Source of the DNA: a virus
Length of the DNA stretch: 51,907 nucleotides
Reading direction: 5' to 3' (one strand)
IMG/VR virus record: IMGVR_UViG_3300017743_000014
Location: 1 to 51,907 of that record
The notes beneath the pieces are model-generated. The model saw only the letters and a list, made by a program, of their open reading frames with translations, was not told the origin of the DNA and ran no database searches. Made by a program: the position numbers and the translations under genes. Positions 1-7,361 of the stretch are shown piece by piece. Within the stretch, counting starts at the first letter, position 1, and every line of letters begins with the position of its first letter.

Positions 1-1
1 A

Positions 2-508
2 CCGATGCCAGCTCTGATGAAGATTATGGAGTGGGAAGACATACCTGAGTTCCCAGCTCAAAAGATATGGACTCAAAAAGGTAGGATTGATTCGCCTGAA
101 TGTAATATTTATCAAACAATATATTATCCAGATCCTTTGACGCCATATTATCGGGTGTCTGTGATTGGCGACACTGTGATATCTGAATTTGTACGAGACC
201 CTGATGGCTCAATTGGTCCACACATCATGAGTGTGTTGATGGATGATTTCGGCATCAAGCCTGATGCCATTGTTGACATGAAACAGTCTCAGCAGTATTA
301 TGGTAAGATCCGTCCCATTGATGAAGACTTGCGCAAGCAGTTCATCTTTGAGATGACAAGCAAACATGGCATCTATTCATTGGGTCGTTTTGCGACTTGG
401 CGTCAGTTGCTACTAGATGATGTTGTGGATGACCTACAGCACATCGAATCATTCATTCGGGCAAAGTCGGACTATGCTCGTTTGATGCACTCTCAGAAAG
501 GAGAATAA
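2..508 (+). CDS. C-terminal part of an FAD/NAD(P)-binding oxidoreductase (partial)
   Basis: The frame is open to the window edge, so this is probably the C-terminal part of a longer protein, although an ATG sits at 5. Near the end is SLGRFATWRQLLLDDVVDDL, which resembles the terminal segment of amine-oxidase/UDP-galactopyranose-mutase-like flavoproteins (GRxxxxR...D). The stretch with PYYRVSVIGD fits the same fold. The N-terminal Rossmann motif that would prove FAD binding lies outside the window. It ends one base before thyX, so the two are probably co-translated, and both would be flavoenzymes. The family call rests on remembered resemblance; the substrate is unknown. Confidence 0.45.
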   Translation, partial: PMPALMKIMEWEDIPEFPAQKIWTQKGRIDSPECNIYQTIYYPDPLTPYYRVSVIGDTVISEFVRDPDGSIGPHIMSVLMDDFGIKPDAIVDMKQSQQYYGKIRPIDEDLRKQFIFEMTSKHGIYSLGRFATWRQLLLDDVVDDLQHIESFIRAKSDYARLMHSQKGE

Positions 509-509
509 C

Positions 510-1154
510 ATGAAAGTCCAATTGGTAAATTATACGGATGATGCAGTGAACCTGCTCATCTTCACAAAGAACACTCGCCTTATGAACGACGAGGACTCCT
601 ACGCAAAGGTGTCTGGGTGGCCTGAGGAAAAGAAGCAGGAAGAGCTTGACTACATGCTCAAGACCATCCGCTCATCTTGGGAGTTTATCGACTACACATT
701 TAATATCCGTGATGTCAGCAGAGGCTTCACCCACCAGTTCGTGCGGACTCGTCAGGCTTCATATGCCCAGCAATCACAACGCACAGTAGACATGCATGGC
801 TTCGGGTACTACACGCCACCTCGTGTTGCTGAGAATGAAGTTGCCAAGGCTTTGTATGATGATGCGATGAATCAGATCAATGAAGCCTATCAAGCATTGC
901 GAGACATTGTTCCTGCTGAAGATGCTCGTGGCGTTCTGCCGACAAACATTCATACCAACATTGTTGCCAAGTTCAATCTGCGCACGATGAGTGAGATGGC
1001 TAAGTCTCGCCTATCACCCAGAGCACAAGGCGAATACCAAGAGGTGTTCAAAGGCATGGTTGCGGAGGTTGTTAAAGTTCACCCATGGGCTGAGGCATTC
1101 CTTACTCCAACTGAGTGGGCAGCACCATCAATGTACAAAGCACTAAACAAATAG
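510..1154 (+). CDS. thyX: flavin-dependent thymidylate synthase ThyX
   Basis: Converts dUMP to dTMP using methylene-tetrahydrofolate, FAD and NADPH, supplying thymidylate for phage replication. The 214-aa length is normal for ThyX. The signature RHRxxSxNxxSxR appears as RTRQASYAQQSQR around residues 78-90, with Thr in place of the usual His. The second conserved block, ARGVLPTNIHTNIVAKFNLR followed by an AQGEYQ segment, is also present. The start is preceded by TCAGAAAGGAG at 493-503, a strong ribosome site related to the TGAGAAAGGA motif used by other early genes here. It lies directly downstream of the flavoprotein fragment. Confidence 0.93.
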   Translation: MKVQLVNYTDDAVNLLIFTKNTRLMNDEDSYAKVSGWPEEKKQEELDYMLKTIRSSWEFIDYTFNIRDVSRGFTHQFVRTRQASYAQQSQRTVDMHGFGYYTPPRVAENEVAKALYDDAMNQINEAYQALRDIVPAEDARGVLPTNIHTNIVAKFNLRTMSEMAKSRLSPRAQGEYQEVFKGMVAEVVKVHPWAEAFLTPTEWAAPSMYKALNK

Positions 1155-1163
1155 GAGGTATCA

Positions 1164-1439
1164 ATGCCTAAACAAGAAATGATTAACAAAGCTCATTATA
1201 TGAAGCAACTTGGCGAAAGCCACAGCACAATCAAGAAAAAGCTAAAGTTGACTCAAAATCAGCTTTCGTACATCTTGTATCAAAAAGAGCCATCTCCCAA
1301 AAATAACATTGTCGCTATAGCACCAGCCCCAAAGAGGGAAACAGAGATTGAAGCTGCATACAAGCAAGCATCAGAAGCTGTGTCATTCGCCAATGAAACC
1401 ATTCGTCGGGTCAAGAAGATTCTTGGGATGAAGGCTTGA
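1164..1439 (+). CDS. small basic protein, possible helix-turn-helix
   Basis: 91 aa, lysine-rich, preceded by AGGAGG seven bases before the ATG. Residues about 12-40 (LGESHSTIKKKLKLTQNQL) have the look of a resolvase- or Trp-repressor-like helix-turn-helix, where a helix, a turn and a second recognition-like helix follow one another. The C-terminal half is a predicted amphipathic helix (EIEAAYKQASEAVSFANETI). I do not recognise a family. A DNA-binding role is an inference from the N-terminal pattern only. Confidence 0.6.
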   Translation: MPKQEMINKAHYMKQLGESHSTIKKKLKLTQNQLSYILYQKEPSPKNNIVAIAPAPKRETEIEAAYKQASEAVSFANETIRRVKKILGMKA

Positions 1440-1486
1440 TCTGACGACTTAAAAAGAGTAAAGTAAAGACACTGAGAAAGGAATTA

Positions 1487-1999
1487 ATGATGAACATATT
1501 TTACTTAGACGATGACCCTGTTGTCGCTGCAAAGATGCATTGTGACGTGCATTCTTACAAGATGATATCAGAGTCTGTGCTCATGCTTTGCAATGCGCAT
1601 AGGTTTTTGGATGGGGATGAGTATGCTGATGAGGTTGGCATGTTCCCTGTGGGATACGAGAATCACCCATGCTCAAAATGGGTTAGGAAGTCAGCAGCAA
1701 ACTACAACTGGCTTCTGGTTATGGTCACTCAGCTTGCCAAGGAATATTATCAGCGTTATGGCTCAAAGAAAAAAGAGCCAGTGAATCACAAACATGCTTC
1801 GCTGATACCTGCCCTCAACAAGTTGCCCAACAATATCCATTTTGCTGACCTGACTGCCCCTCACTTGGGGATGCCAGATGAATACAAGGTCAATGATCCT
1901 GTTCAATCATACCGCAACTACTACTTGGGTGAAAAGCTCGGCCACATTCAAAACGGAACATACAAATATACGGAGGCACCATCATGGGCAAGCGTATAA
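1487..1999 (+). CDS. phage protein of the 'YLDxDP' family (related to pyrimidine-dimer glycosylase-like proteins)
   Basis: 170 aa. The N-terminus carries the pattern YLDDDPVVAAKMHCDVHSYK, then MISESVLMLCNAH and HPCSKWVRKSAANYNWL, characteristic of a widespread phage family sometimes annotated as pyrimidine dimer DNA glycosylase-like. Its biochemical role is not established. TGAGAAAGGA lies at 1473-1482, five bases before the ATG; a second ATG at 1490 is also possible. It overlaps the next gene by 16 bases. The short spacer 1440-1486 carries the AAAGAGTAAAG...ACTGAGAAAGG leader seen after the repeated promoters, but I see no promoter there. Confidence 0.72.
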   Translation: MMNIFYLDDDPVVAAKMHCDVHSYKMISESVLMLCNAHRFLDGDEYADEVGMFPVGYENHPCSKWVRKSAANYNWLLVMVTQLAKEYYQRYGSKKKEPVNHKHASLIPALNKLPNNIHFADLTAPHLGMPDEYKVNDPVQSYRNYYLGEKLGHIQNGTYKYTEAPSWASV

Positions 2000-2421
2000 T
2001 TATCTGCGATCTTGATGGCACGATATCTGATTATGGGCATCGTTTGAAGCTCTTCAAGTTACGAGACTATGAAGCCTTTAATGCCGCAGGCATAAACGAC
2101 AAGCCAATTCAAAATATTTGTAATATCCTGCGAGGTCTTCATGATGAAGAGACTCATGTAATAATTATGACTGCAAGAGATGAGTCCCACATGGCTCAAA
2201 CTGAAAAGTGGTTGAATCTGAATGAAGTCCCTTTTGATGAATTGATCATGCGTGATACAGGTGATCAGTCGAGTGATGATGTTTGCAAACTCAAACTCAT
2301 GGAAAAGCATATCCCGAACTATGAAGACATTTGGTTCGTGCTTGAAGACAGGAAGTCGGTCGTTGATATGTGGCGTGGTGAAGGATTGACTTGCCTTCAA
2401 GTTGCCCCAGGAGACTTTTAG
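1984..2421 (+). CDS. HAD-superfamily phosphatase (polynucleotide kinase 3'-phosphatase-like)
   Basis: 145 aa. Motif I is DLDGT at residues 9-13, where D9 would be the nucleophile and D11 the general acid. Motif II is the Thr of VIIMTAR, and the acidic motif is EDRKSVVDMWR near residue 125. This order and size match the HAD phosphatase domain found at the C-terminus of phage polynucleotide kinases, here standing alone with no kinase P-loop. The likely role is removal of a phosphate from nucleotides or nucleic-acid 3' ends; the substrate is inferred. The gene abuts the next one (stop 2421, ATG 2422). Confidence 0.82.
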   Translation: MGKRIIICDLDGTISDYGHRLKLFKLRDYEAFNAAGINDKPIQNICNILRGLHDEETHVIIMTARDESHMAQTEKWLNLNEVPFDELIMRDTGDQSSDDVCKLKLMEKHIPNYEDIWFVLEDRKSVVDMWRGEGLTCLQVAPGDF

Positions 2422-2685
2422 ATGAACATAAGAATCATAGGGAATGACATTGAAATTGATGGTGAGAAGGTTGCCCGTATATTTGATATTAGGGCAACTC
2501 TTAGGGATTGCCTCGAAGATGCTGTAGACAGAGCTGAACGCTATGAGCGTATGGTTGATGATCAAGTCAGCAAATCAGAAGACGCATATGAAAAAGGTTA
2601 CGAGGAGGGAAAACAATATGGCAAGGAAGAAGGAAGGCAAGAAGGATATGAGCAACGAGAAGCTGAAGAACAGAATACCAACTGA
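2422..2685 (+). CDS. hypothetical charged helical protein
   Basis: 87 aa. The first 45 residues look like a small folded segment. The rest is a highly charged, Gly/Glu/Lys-rich helix with repeated YEKGYEEGKQYGKEEGRQEGY units spaced four residues apart, consistent with an extended helix or coiled coil. It starts immediately after the HAD gene and overlaps the next gene by 68 bases in another frame. No family recognised. Confidence 0.55.
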   Translation: MNIRIIGNDIEIDGEKVARIFDIRATLRDCLEDAVDRAERYERMVDDQVSKSEDAYEKGYEEGKQYGKEEGRQEGYEQREAEEQNTN

Positions 2686-2986
2686 TTGCATTGCTGAGGC
2701 TCTTGAAACATTCAGAGAGCGTAACCAATCATATGGTGACAATTATCTTCAGCATGGTGAAGTTATGACTGTATTATTCCCTGATGGCATTGAGCTGAAG
2801 ACTGTTGAAGATTGGAACAGGTTTGGGATTATTAATATGATCGTCGCAAAGATGACTCGTTACGCTCAAAACTGGCCTGACGTAAACAAAGGCACCATTG
2901 ACTCGCTGCACGACTTAGGAGTTTACTCATTCATGCTTGAGTCAATTGATTCATTTAAGTGGGGATCAGAAGATGACAGCAAGTGA
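2618..2986 (+). CDS. DUF6378-like / MazG-like phage protein
   Basis: About 122 aa from the ATG at 2618, chosen because GAGGAGGG lies eight bases upstream; an in-frame ATG at 2543 lacks such a site. The core reads ALETFRERNQSYGDNY, then FGIINMIVAKMTRYAQN, then TIDSLHDLGVYSFMLESI. This matches the remembered pattern of DUF6378 phage proteins (R..YG, K..R, D...D..Y), helical proteins thought related to MazG-type nucleotide pyrophosphohydrolases. A nucleotide-pool function would suit the neighbours (ThyX, HAD), but is inference. Confidence 0.65.
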   Translation: MARKKEGKKDMSNEKLKNRIPTDCIAEALETFRERNQSYGDNYLQHGEVMTVLFPDGIELKTVEDWNRFGIINMIVAKMTRYAQNWPDVNKGTIDSLHDLGVYSFMLESIDSFKWGSEDDSK

Positions 2987-3143
2987 AGAAGCAAAAAAAG
3001 TTCTTGATACTATGATGAAGGAAATGCCTATTAAATTTGAGCTATTGTTGGGTGACGATGTCAGAGAGACTATGCAAAAATGCTACGAGCTTGGATTCAA
3101 GCATGGCTTTGAACACGAGGATGAAAAACATGATAGTATTTGA
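2973..3143 (+). CDS. hypothetical 56-aa protein
   Basis: Starts at the ATG at 2973, overlapping the previous stop by 14 bases, with GGGATCAGAAG upstream. Acidic and helical (EEAKKVLDTMMKEM...), ending in a His/Asp/Glu-rich tail (KHGFEHEDEKHDSI). It overlaps the start of the exonuclease gene by 14 bases. No recognisable family. Real translation is supported by the tight, overlapping gene packing rather than by homology. Confidence 0.5.
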   Translation: MTASEEAKKVLDTMMKEMPIKFELLLGDDVRETMQKCYELGFKHGFEHEDEKHDSI

Positions 3144-3663
3144 CCTAGAGACCACAGGCTTGCCTAAAGCAGAAGGTTCTGACCTAGACATTCAACCTCG
3201 CATCATTGAGTTCGGTGCAATCAAGTTGGATGGCTCTTTGAAAGAGATTGAGAGGCTTGAGTTCTTCTGCAATCCTGGGCATCAGCTTGACCCGAAGATA
3301 ACCAAGATCACAGGCATAACAGACGACATGTTAAAAGGCGAAAAGCCATTCATTGCTTATTATAAAAATCTTTGCGAGTTCTTTTTAGGAGAAACTTCTA
3401 TTGCTGCTCACAACTTGGCTTTTGACAGAAAGATATTAAAGTTTGAGCTTGAGAGGCTTGACAAGCTGACAAAGTTCCCATGGCCATATGATCATGTCTG
3501 CACAGTTGAGGTTGGAGAGTCTGTTTGGGGCAAAAAGAAAAAGCTCGGGGATATCCATGAAGAGCTTTTCGGGACTAAGATTGATGGAGCGCACAGATCA
3601 ATCAATGATGTTGAAGCAACTGTGCGCATAATTGAGTGGTATGAAAAGGAGGGGCATCTATGA
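3130..3663 (+). CDS. DEDDh 3'-5' exonuclease (DnaQ/epsilon-like proofreader)
   Basis: 177 aa. Exo I motif DLETTG begins at residue 5, Exo II contains HNLAFDRKIL, and Exo III ends with GAHRSINDVEAT (H and D), the full DEDDh set. The start at 3130 is chosen because GAGG lies nine bases upstream and the DLETTG strand must sit at the N-terminus; in-frame ATGs at 3121 and 3037 fit less well. It lies just upstream of the DnaE-type polymerase, whose own PHP domain has lost metal ligands, so this is the likely proofreading partner acting in trans. Its TGA overlaps the next start (ATGA). Confidence 0.9.
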   Translation: MIVFDLETTGLPKAEGSDLDIQPRIIEFGAIKLDGSLKEIERLEFFCNPGHQLDPKITKITGITDDMLKGEKPFIAYYKNLCEFFLGETSIAAHNLAFDRKILKFELERLDKLTKFPWPYDHVCTVEVGESVWGKKKKLGDIHEELFGTKIDGAHRSINDVEATVRIIEWYEKEGHL

Positions 3664-3719
3664 TGGAAAGTATATTGTTAGGTATTTTCTTTGCGCTTGT
3701 GAAAGTAGCACTTTCATGA
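3660..3719 (+). CDS. 19-aa hydrophobic peptide
   Basis: Reads MMESILLGIFFALVKVALS, a single potential membrane helix. Its ATG overlaps the exonuclease stop (ATGA) and follows a strong site, AAGGAGGGG, at 3647-3655. Its own stop TGA overlaps the ATG at 3716 of the next gene (ATGA). It is therefore either a real membrane micropeptide or a leader whose translation couples the exonuclease to the downstream gene. The overlaps and ribosome site are seen directly; function is unknown. Confidence 0.5.
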   Translation: MMESILLGIFFALVKVALS

Positions 3720-3880
3720 CCGCTGTTGAGATACAACAGTTCGTTGAGAAGTTGATCCGTAGGTGGGAAGAAACGCACACAATCGCTCCTACGGATCACA
3801 TATCAAAATTTCTTATATCAAACGACATTCTTAAATTAGTTAAAAAGGTGAAAGATGCTCAACATAAGAGTCAGAACTGA
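3716..3880 (+). CDS. hypothetical 54-aa protein
   Basis: Begins MTAVEIQQFVEKL at the ATG overlapping the stop of the 19-aa peptide. An in-frame ATG at 3632 would give 82 aa but would run inside the exonuclease gene. Helical and basic toward the C-terminus (ILKLVKKVKDAQHKSQN). Its end overlaps the polymerase start by 26 bases. Its position between proofreader and polymerase hints at a replication accessory role, but no family is recognised. Confidence 0.5.
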   Translation: MTAVEIQQFVEKLIRRWEETHTIAPTDHISKFLISNDILKLVKKVKDAQHKSQN

Positions 3881-6668
3881 ATACTGCTTCCGCAAGGCAT
3901 ACGGACCACTTCAAAAAGTCATAGACTCAATTGATGGGTCAGCCATCGGGATCTGCGACACTGGCACTTGGGGTCATGTGAATTTTGAACATGCCTGCAA
4001 AAAAGTTGACAAAAAGCCTTTGCTTGGGGTTGAGATACCTATAGTTGAAGATGCAACAGAGCGATCAAAGCAACCAGCCAATGACATGGCATTCATAGCT
4101 AAGAACAATGATGGCCTCACAGAGATATATCACCTCGTCACAAAAAGCACAGACAAAGAACATTTTTATTATCATCCTCGTTTAAGTTATGAAGATTTAT
4201 TTGATGTCAGTGAAAATGTAATAATACTCAGCGGGACAAACCCAGATTGGGGATTGTTGCCTTTGACCAAAAAAGACAATCTTTATATTGAGTTGAATCC
4301 AATGAGCACTCGTAAGGCTTTGGAGTTTGCGGACAAAAAAGGATTCAATGTTGTAGCGACTTCAGATAATTTTTACCCAACAGTGCAAGACAAAAAGGCA
4401 TACGAGGTTTTGGTGGGTCGTAACCGAACAGACCGAACAAAGCCAATGCATGTCATGAATGAATGGGAGTGGAGAGACGCAGTGCCGTGGGCACCAGAGT
4501 CAGCCATAGAAAACACCTACAAGATTGCAGAGATGTGTAACGCAGAGTTGCCAACAGCACAAATGGTTTCATTTGATCCAGAAAAGACTTTGCGCAAAAT
4601 GTGCGAGGAAGGTGCACCACCCCGCAACATTGACCTAAATGACCCAGCTTATAAAGCTCGTCTTGACCGAGAGTTGAAGTTGATATCTGACAAAGAGTTT
4701 GAAGATTACTTTTATGTCATCGCTGACATGATCAACTACGCCAAGAAACATATGCTCGTTGGGCCAGCACGAGGATCATCTTCTGGTTCACTGGTTTGCT
4801 ACCTCACTGGCATAACTGACATTGACCCGATTGAGCATGACTTACTGTTTGAGAGATTCATTGATATCACTCGTGAGGACTTGCCCGACATTGATATTGA
4901 CTTTCAGGATGATCGCAGAGAGATGGTGTTTGAGTATCTGAGGGAAAAGTATGGAGCGGAAAAGGTTGCACACCTAGGAACAGTGTCACGCTACAAAGCT
5001 AAAAGCACAATCGCAGAAGTAGCCAAAGAGCTCGGCATACCAGCGTGGGAAGTAAACGATCTCAAAGGTGCAATCATTGAACGTAGCTCTGGCGACTCCC
5101 GTGCAGCATTCTGTATCCTTGATACTTTCAACGAGCTTGATGTGGGTCGGGAAGTGATGCAAAAATATCCGCAGATGAAAGTTGCCGCAGACATGGAGAA
5201 CCATGCACGTCACAATGGTGTTCATGCCGCAGGAATCATAGTGACAGAAAAACCAGTCAGTGAGTATTGCTCTGTTTCAGGTCAGACAGGTGCAGCCCAG
5301 ATAGACAAAAAGGATGCTGAGGATCTCAATCTACTGAAGATTGATGCACTGGGGCTGAGGACTCTTTCAGTTTTGCAAGATGTTCTTGATCAAGTCGGTT
5401 GGACTCGTGATCAGTTGATCAATTACCCTCTTGAGGATGAAGAGGCATTCAAAATATTAAACGACGAGAAGTATGCAGGAATATTTCAGTTTGAAGGCTA
5501 TGCACTGCAGTCAGTGACTAGGCAGATGAAAGTTCACAAGTTTGAGGACATTGCAGCCATCACTGCTTTGGCTCGTCCTGGACCACTCAACTCAGGTGGC
5601 ACAACCCAGTTTATAAAACGCCACACAGGTGCATCGCCTGTTGAGTATCTTCACCCACTGACTGAGACAATAACAAAGGTCACCAATGGGGTTGTTGTTT
5701 ATCAGGAACAAGTGATGACAATAGCCAGAGATGTGGGTAAGCTCTCATGGGAAGATGTATCAACTCTTCGCAAAGCAATGTCAAAGTCATACGGGAAAGA
5801 ATATTTTGATACCTTTTGGGAAAGGTTCAAAGTTGGTGCAGCTGAGAATGACATTGAGGAAGACCAAGCCCAACGCATATGGGACAACATCAACACAATG
5901 GGATCATGGGCATTCAACAGATCACACGCCATCGCATATGGGATGGTCAGCTATTGGTGTTGCGTTCTTAAGAGCAAGTTTCCTCTGGAGTTTGCTGCAG
6001 CATGTTTGCGTAACGTCAAAGATGACGAGCAGGCAGTCAGGCTTTTGCGTGAGGTTGTGCGTGAGGGTTTGGACTACAAGCCATTTGACAAATTCAAGTC
6101 AAATCAAAACTGGTCTGTGCAAGATGGTGCTTTGATAGGTGGTTTGATCGGAATAAAAGGAATCGGTCCAAAAATGGCTGAGGACATCCTTAACAGACGT
6201 GAGATGGCCCAACCTATGACTCCTCGTCAAGAGTCGCTCCTAGACAATGGAGAAACGCCTTACGACGACATATTTGAATGCGAAAGAAGGTTCGGGCATA
6301 TAAAAGCTGACCCAGCCGCACATAACATTGTTTCTGACATAACTGACATAATGGATCTGGATGCTGACAATCCAGGAATGTTTGTGTTCTTCGGGAAGCT
6401 GAAAGAAAAGAATCTGCGTGATATGAATGAGACTGTTAACCTTGCCAAGCGTGGTGGTCGCAGGGTTGATAAAAATAATCTGTGGCTCAATCTGACTTTT
6501 GAGGATGACACTGGCCCAATCATATCAACCATTGATCGTTTCAAATATTCACGCATGGGCAAGCCAATAGTTGAGGATGGCAGGATCGGTGATTGGTATC
6601 TTGTCAAAGGCATGATCAGGCAAGGATTCAGGAAAATTTATGTAGAAAAAATTCGTAAACTTACATAA
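3855..6668 (+). CDS. dnaE: DnaE-type DNA polymerase III alpha subunit
   Basis: 937-aa replicative polymerase of the C family. Residues 1-240 form a PHP-like domain in which the usual HxHxx metal ligands are missing (NIRVRTEY at 3-10). The palm follows: GPARGSSSGS at 303-312, PDIDIDF at 344-350 with D347 and D349 as catalytic aspartates, and KIDALGLRTL carrying the third. A helix-hairpin-helix (GIKGIGPKMAEDIL) lies near residue 770, and an OB-like fold closes the chain. It is shorter than bacterial DnaE (about 1160 aa), lacking most of the tau-binding tail. Start ATG at 3855 follows GGTGAAAG. It is the last gene of its transcription unit before the promoter at 6717. Confidence 0.95.
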   Translation: MLNIRVRTEYCFRKAYGPLQKVIDSIDGSAIGICDTGTWGHVNFEHACKKVDKKPLLGVEIPIVEDATERSKQPANDMAFIAKNNDGLTEIYHLVTKSTDKEHFYYHPRLSYEDLFDVSENVIILSGTNPDWGLLPLTKKDNLYIELNPMSTRKALEFADKKGFNVVATSDNFYPTVQDKKAYEVLVGRNRTDRTKPMHVMNEWEWRDAVPWAPESAIENTYKIAEMCNAELPTAQMVSFDPEKTLRKMCEEGAPPRNIDLNDPAYKARLDRELKLISDKEFEDYFYVIADMINYAKKHMLVGPARGSSSGSLVCYLTGITDIDPIEHDLLFERFIDITREDLPDIDIDFQDDRREMVFEYLREKYGAEKVAHLGTVSRYKAKSTIAEVAKELGIPAWEVNDLKGAIIERSSGDSRAAFCILDTFNELDVGREVMQKYPQMKVAADMENHARHNGVHAAGIIVTEKPVSEYCSVSGQTGAAQIDKKDAEDLNLLKIDALGLRTLSVLQDVLDQVGWTRDQLINYPLEDEEAFKILNDEKYAGIFQFEGYALQSVTRQMKVHKFEDIAAITALARPGPLNSGGTTQFIKRHTGASPVEYLHPLTETITKVTNGVVVYQEQVMTIARDVGKLSWEDVSTLRKAMSKSYGKEYFDTFWERFKVGAAENDIEEDQAQRIWDNINTMGSWAFNRSHAIAYGMVSYWCCVLKSKFPLEFAAACLRNVKDDEQAVRLLREVVREGLDYKPFDKFKSNQNWSVQDGALIGGLIGIKGIGPKMAEDILNRREMAQPMTPRQESLLDNGETPYDDIFECERRFGHIKADPAAHNIVSDITDIMDLDADNPGMFVFFGKLKEKNLRDMNETVNLAKRGGRRVDKNNLWLNLTFEDDTGPIISTIDRFKYSRMGKPIVEDGRIGDWYLVKGMIRQGFRKIYVEKIRKLT

Positions 6669-6716
6669 GTCTTTGATTTGCATGAAAAGAAAAATCACTT
6701 TCTTGTTATTTTTTTG

Positions 6717-6745
6717 TTGCTTTCTTTCCCAGAAAAGGCGATACT
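6717..6745 (+). promoter_or_regulatory. repeated early promoter, copy 1
   Basis: TTGCTT at 6717-6722, a 17-bp spacer, and GATACT at 6740-6745. Upstream are ATAAGTCTTTGA (about 6665) and ATCACTTTCTTG (6694). The same boxes in the same order occur before the genes at 7929, 45301 (minus) and 51486. It resembles a sigma-70 promoter and would start a transcript with a leader of about 30 bases. Confidence 0.75.
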
Positions 6746-6781
6746 AACAAGAGTTAGGAATTACTGAGAAAGGAAAATAAA

Positions 6782-7297
6782 ATGGAAAAGCACACCCCAA
6801 CCCGTCGCCCTATTACTGATTGGATCGGTAACCAACGTAAAACTTGGTGTGGCCCATACGCCATTGCCACTGTTTGCGGAACTGGTTATGAGCCAGCCTA
6901 TCAGGTCGCCAAAACTGTTCGCGGTAAGCGTCACGCCAAAGGCATCACCAACACTGACCTGCAGAAGTCTTGCGCAAAGCTCGGTGTCAAAGGCGAGTGG
7001 TTCCCGATCTCAAGCGTCGGTGCTGGCAACAAGTCAAAGATGAAGCTCGAGAACTTCCTCAAGCTCCTGCTTCCTGGAAAGGTTTATGTGATTAATATCA
7101 CCAAGCATTTCATCGTTGTTGACACTCGTGACTTCACGACCATTGACAACCAGAACCCTGACGCATGGATCGCGATGGAAGCGACCAAGCATAAGAACAA
7201 GCTCGTCCACAACTACTTTGTGGTTGAGAACCCGAAGTTCGATCCCAAGAGTGACGACACTTGGCTGATTGAACCACTGGCTGCAGCCAGCAACTAG
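6782..7297 (+). CDS. papain/C39-like cysteine-protease-fold protein
   Basis: 171 aa with a probable Cys-His pair. TWCGPYAIATVCG has the CGPxA pattern of the C39/papain-like active-site helix, with C23 as candidate nucleophile. KHFIVVDTRDFTTIDNQNPD supplies the His and a following Asp/Asn, as in bacteriocin-processing and transglutaminase-like peptidases. There is no signal peptide, so a cytoplasmic target such as a host protein or phage precursor is possible. It is driven by its own copy of the repeated promoter and TGAGAAAGGA (6765-6774), suggesting strong, separately timed expression. Protease activity is inferred from motifs only. Confidence 0.65.
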   Translation: MEKHTPTRRPITDWIGNQRKTWCGPYAIATVCGTGYEPAYQVAKTVRGKRHAKGITNTDLQKSCAKLGVKGEWFPISSVGAGNKSKMKLENFLKLLLPGKVYVINITKHFIVVDTRDFTTIDNQNPDAWIAMEATKHKNKLVHNYFVVENPKFDPKSDDTWLIEPLAAASN

Positions 7298-7315
7298 CAA
7301 GAAAGGGATCCCTCC

Positions 7316-7338
7316 TGAGCATGAGGCAAAACTGCTCA
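7316..7338. other. small inverted repeat between genes
   Basis: TGAGCA at 7316-7321 and TGCTCA at 7333-7338 can form a 6-bp hairpin between the protease-like and SleB-like genes; a GGGATCCC palindrome lies just upstream. There is no U-tract, so it is more likely an RNA-processing or stability element than an intrinsic terminator. Confidence 0.35.
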
Positions 7339-7361
7339 CAACCAACTGAGAAAGGATTGAT

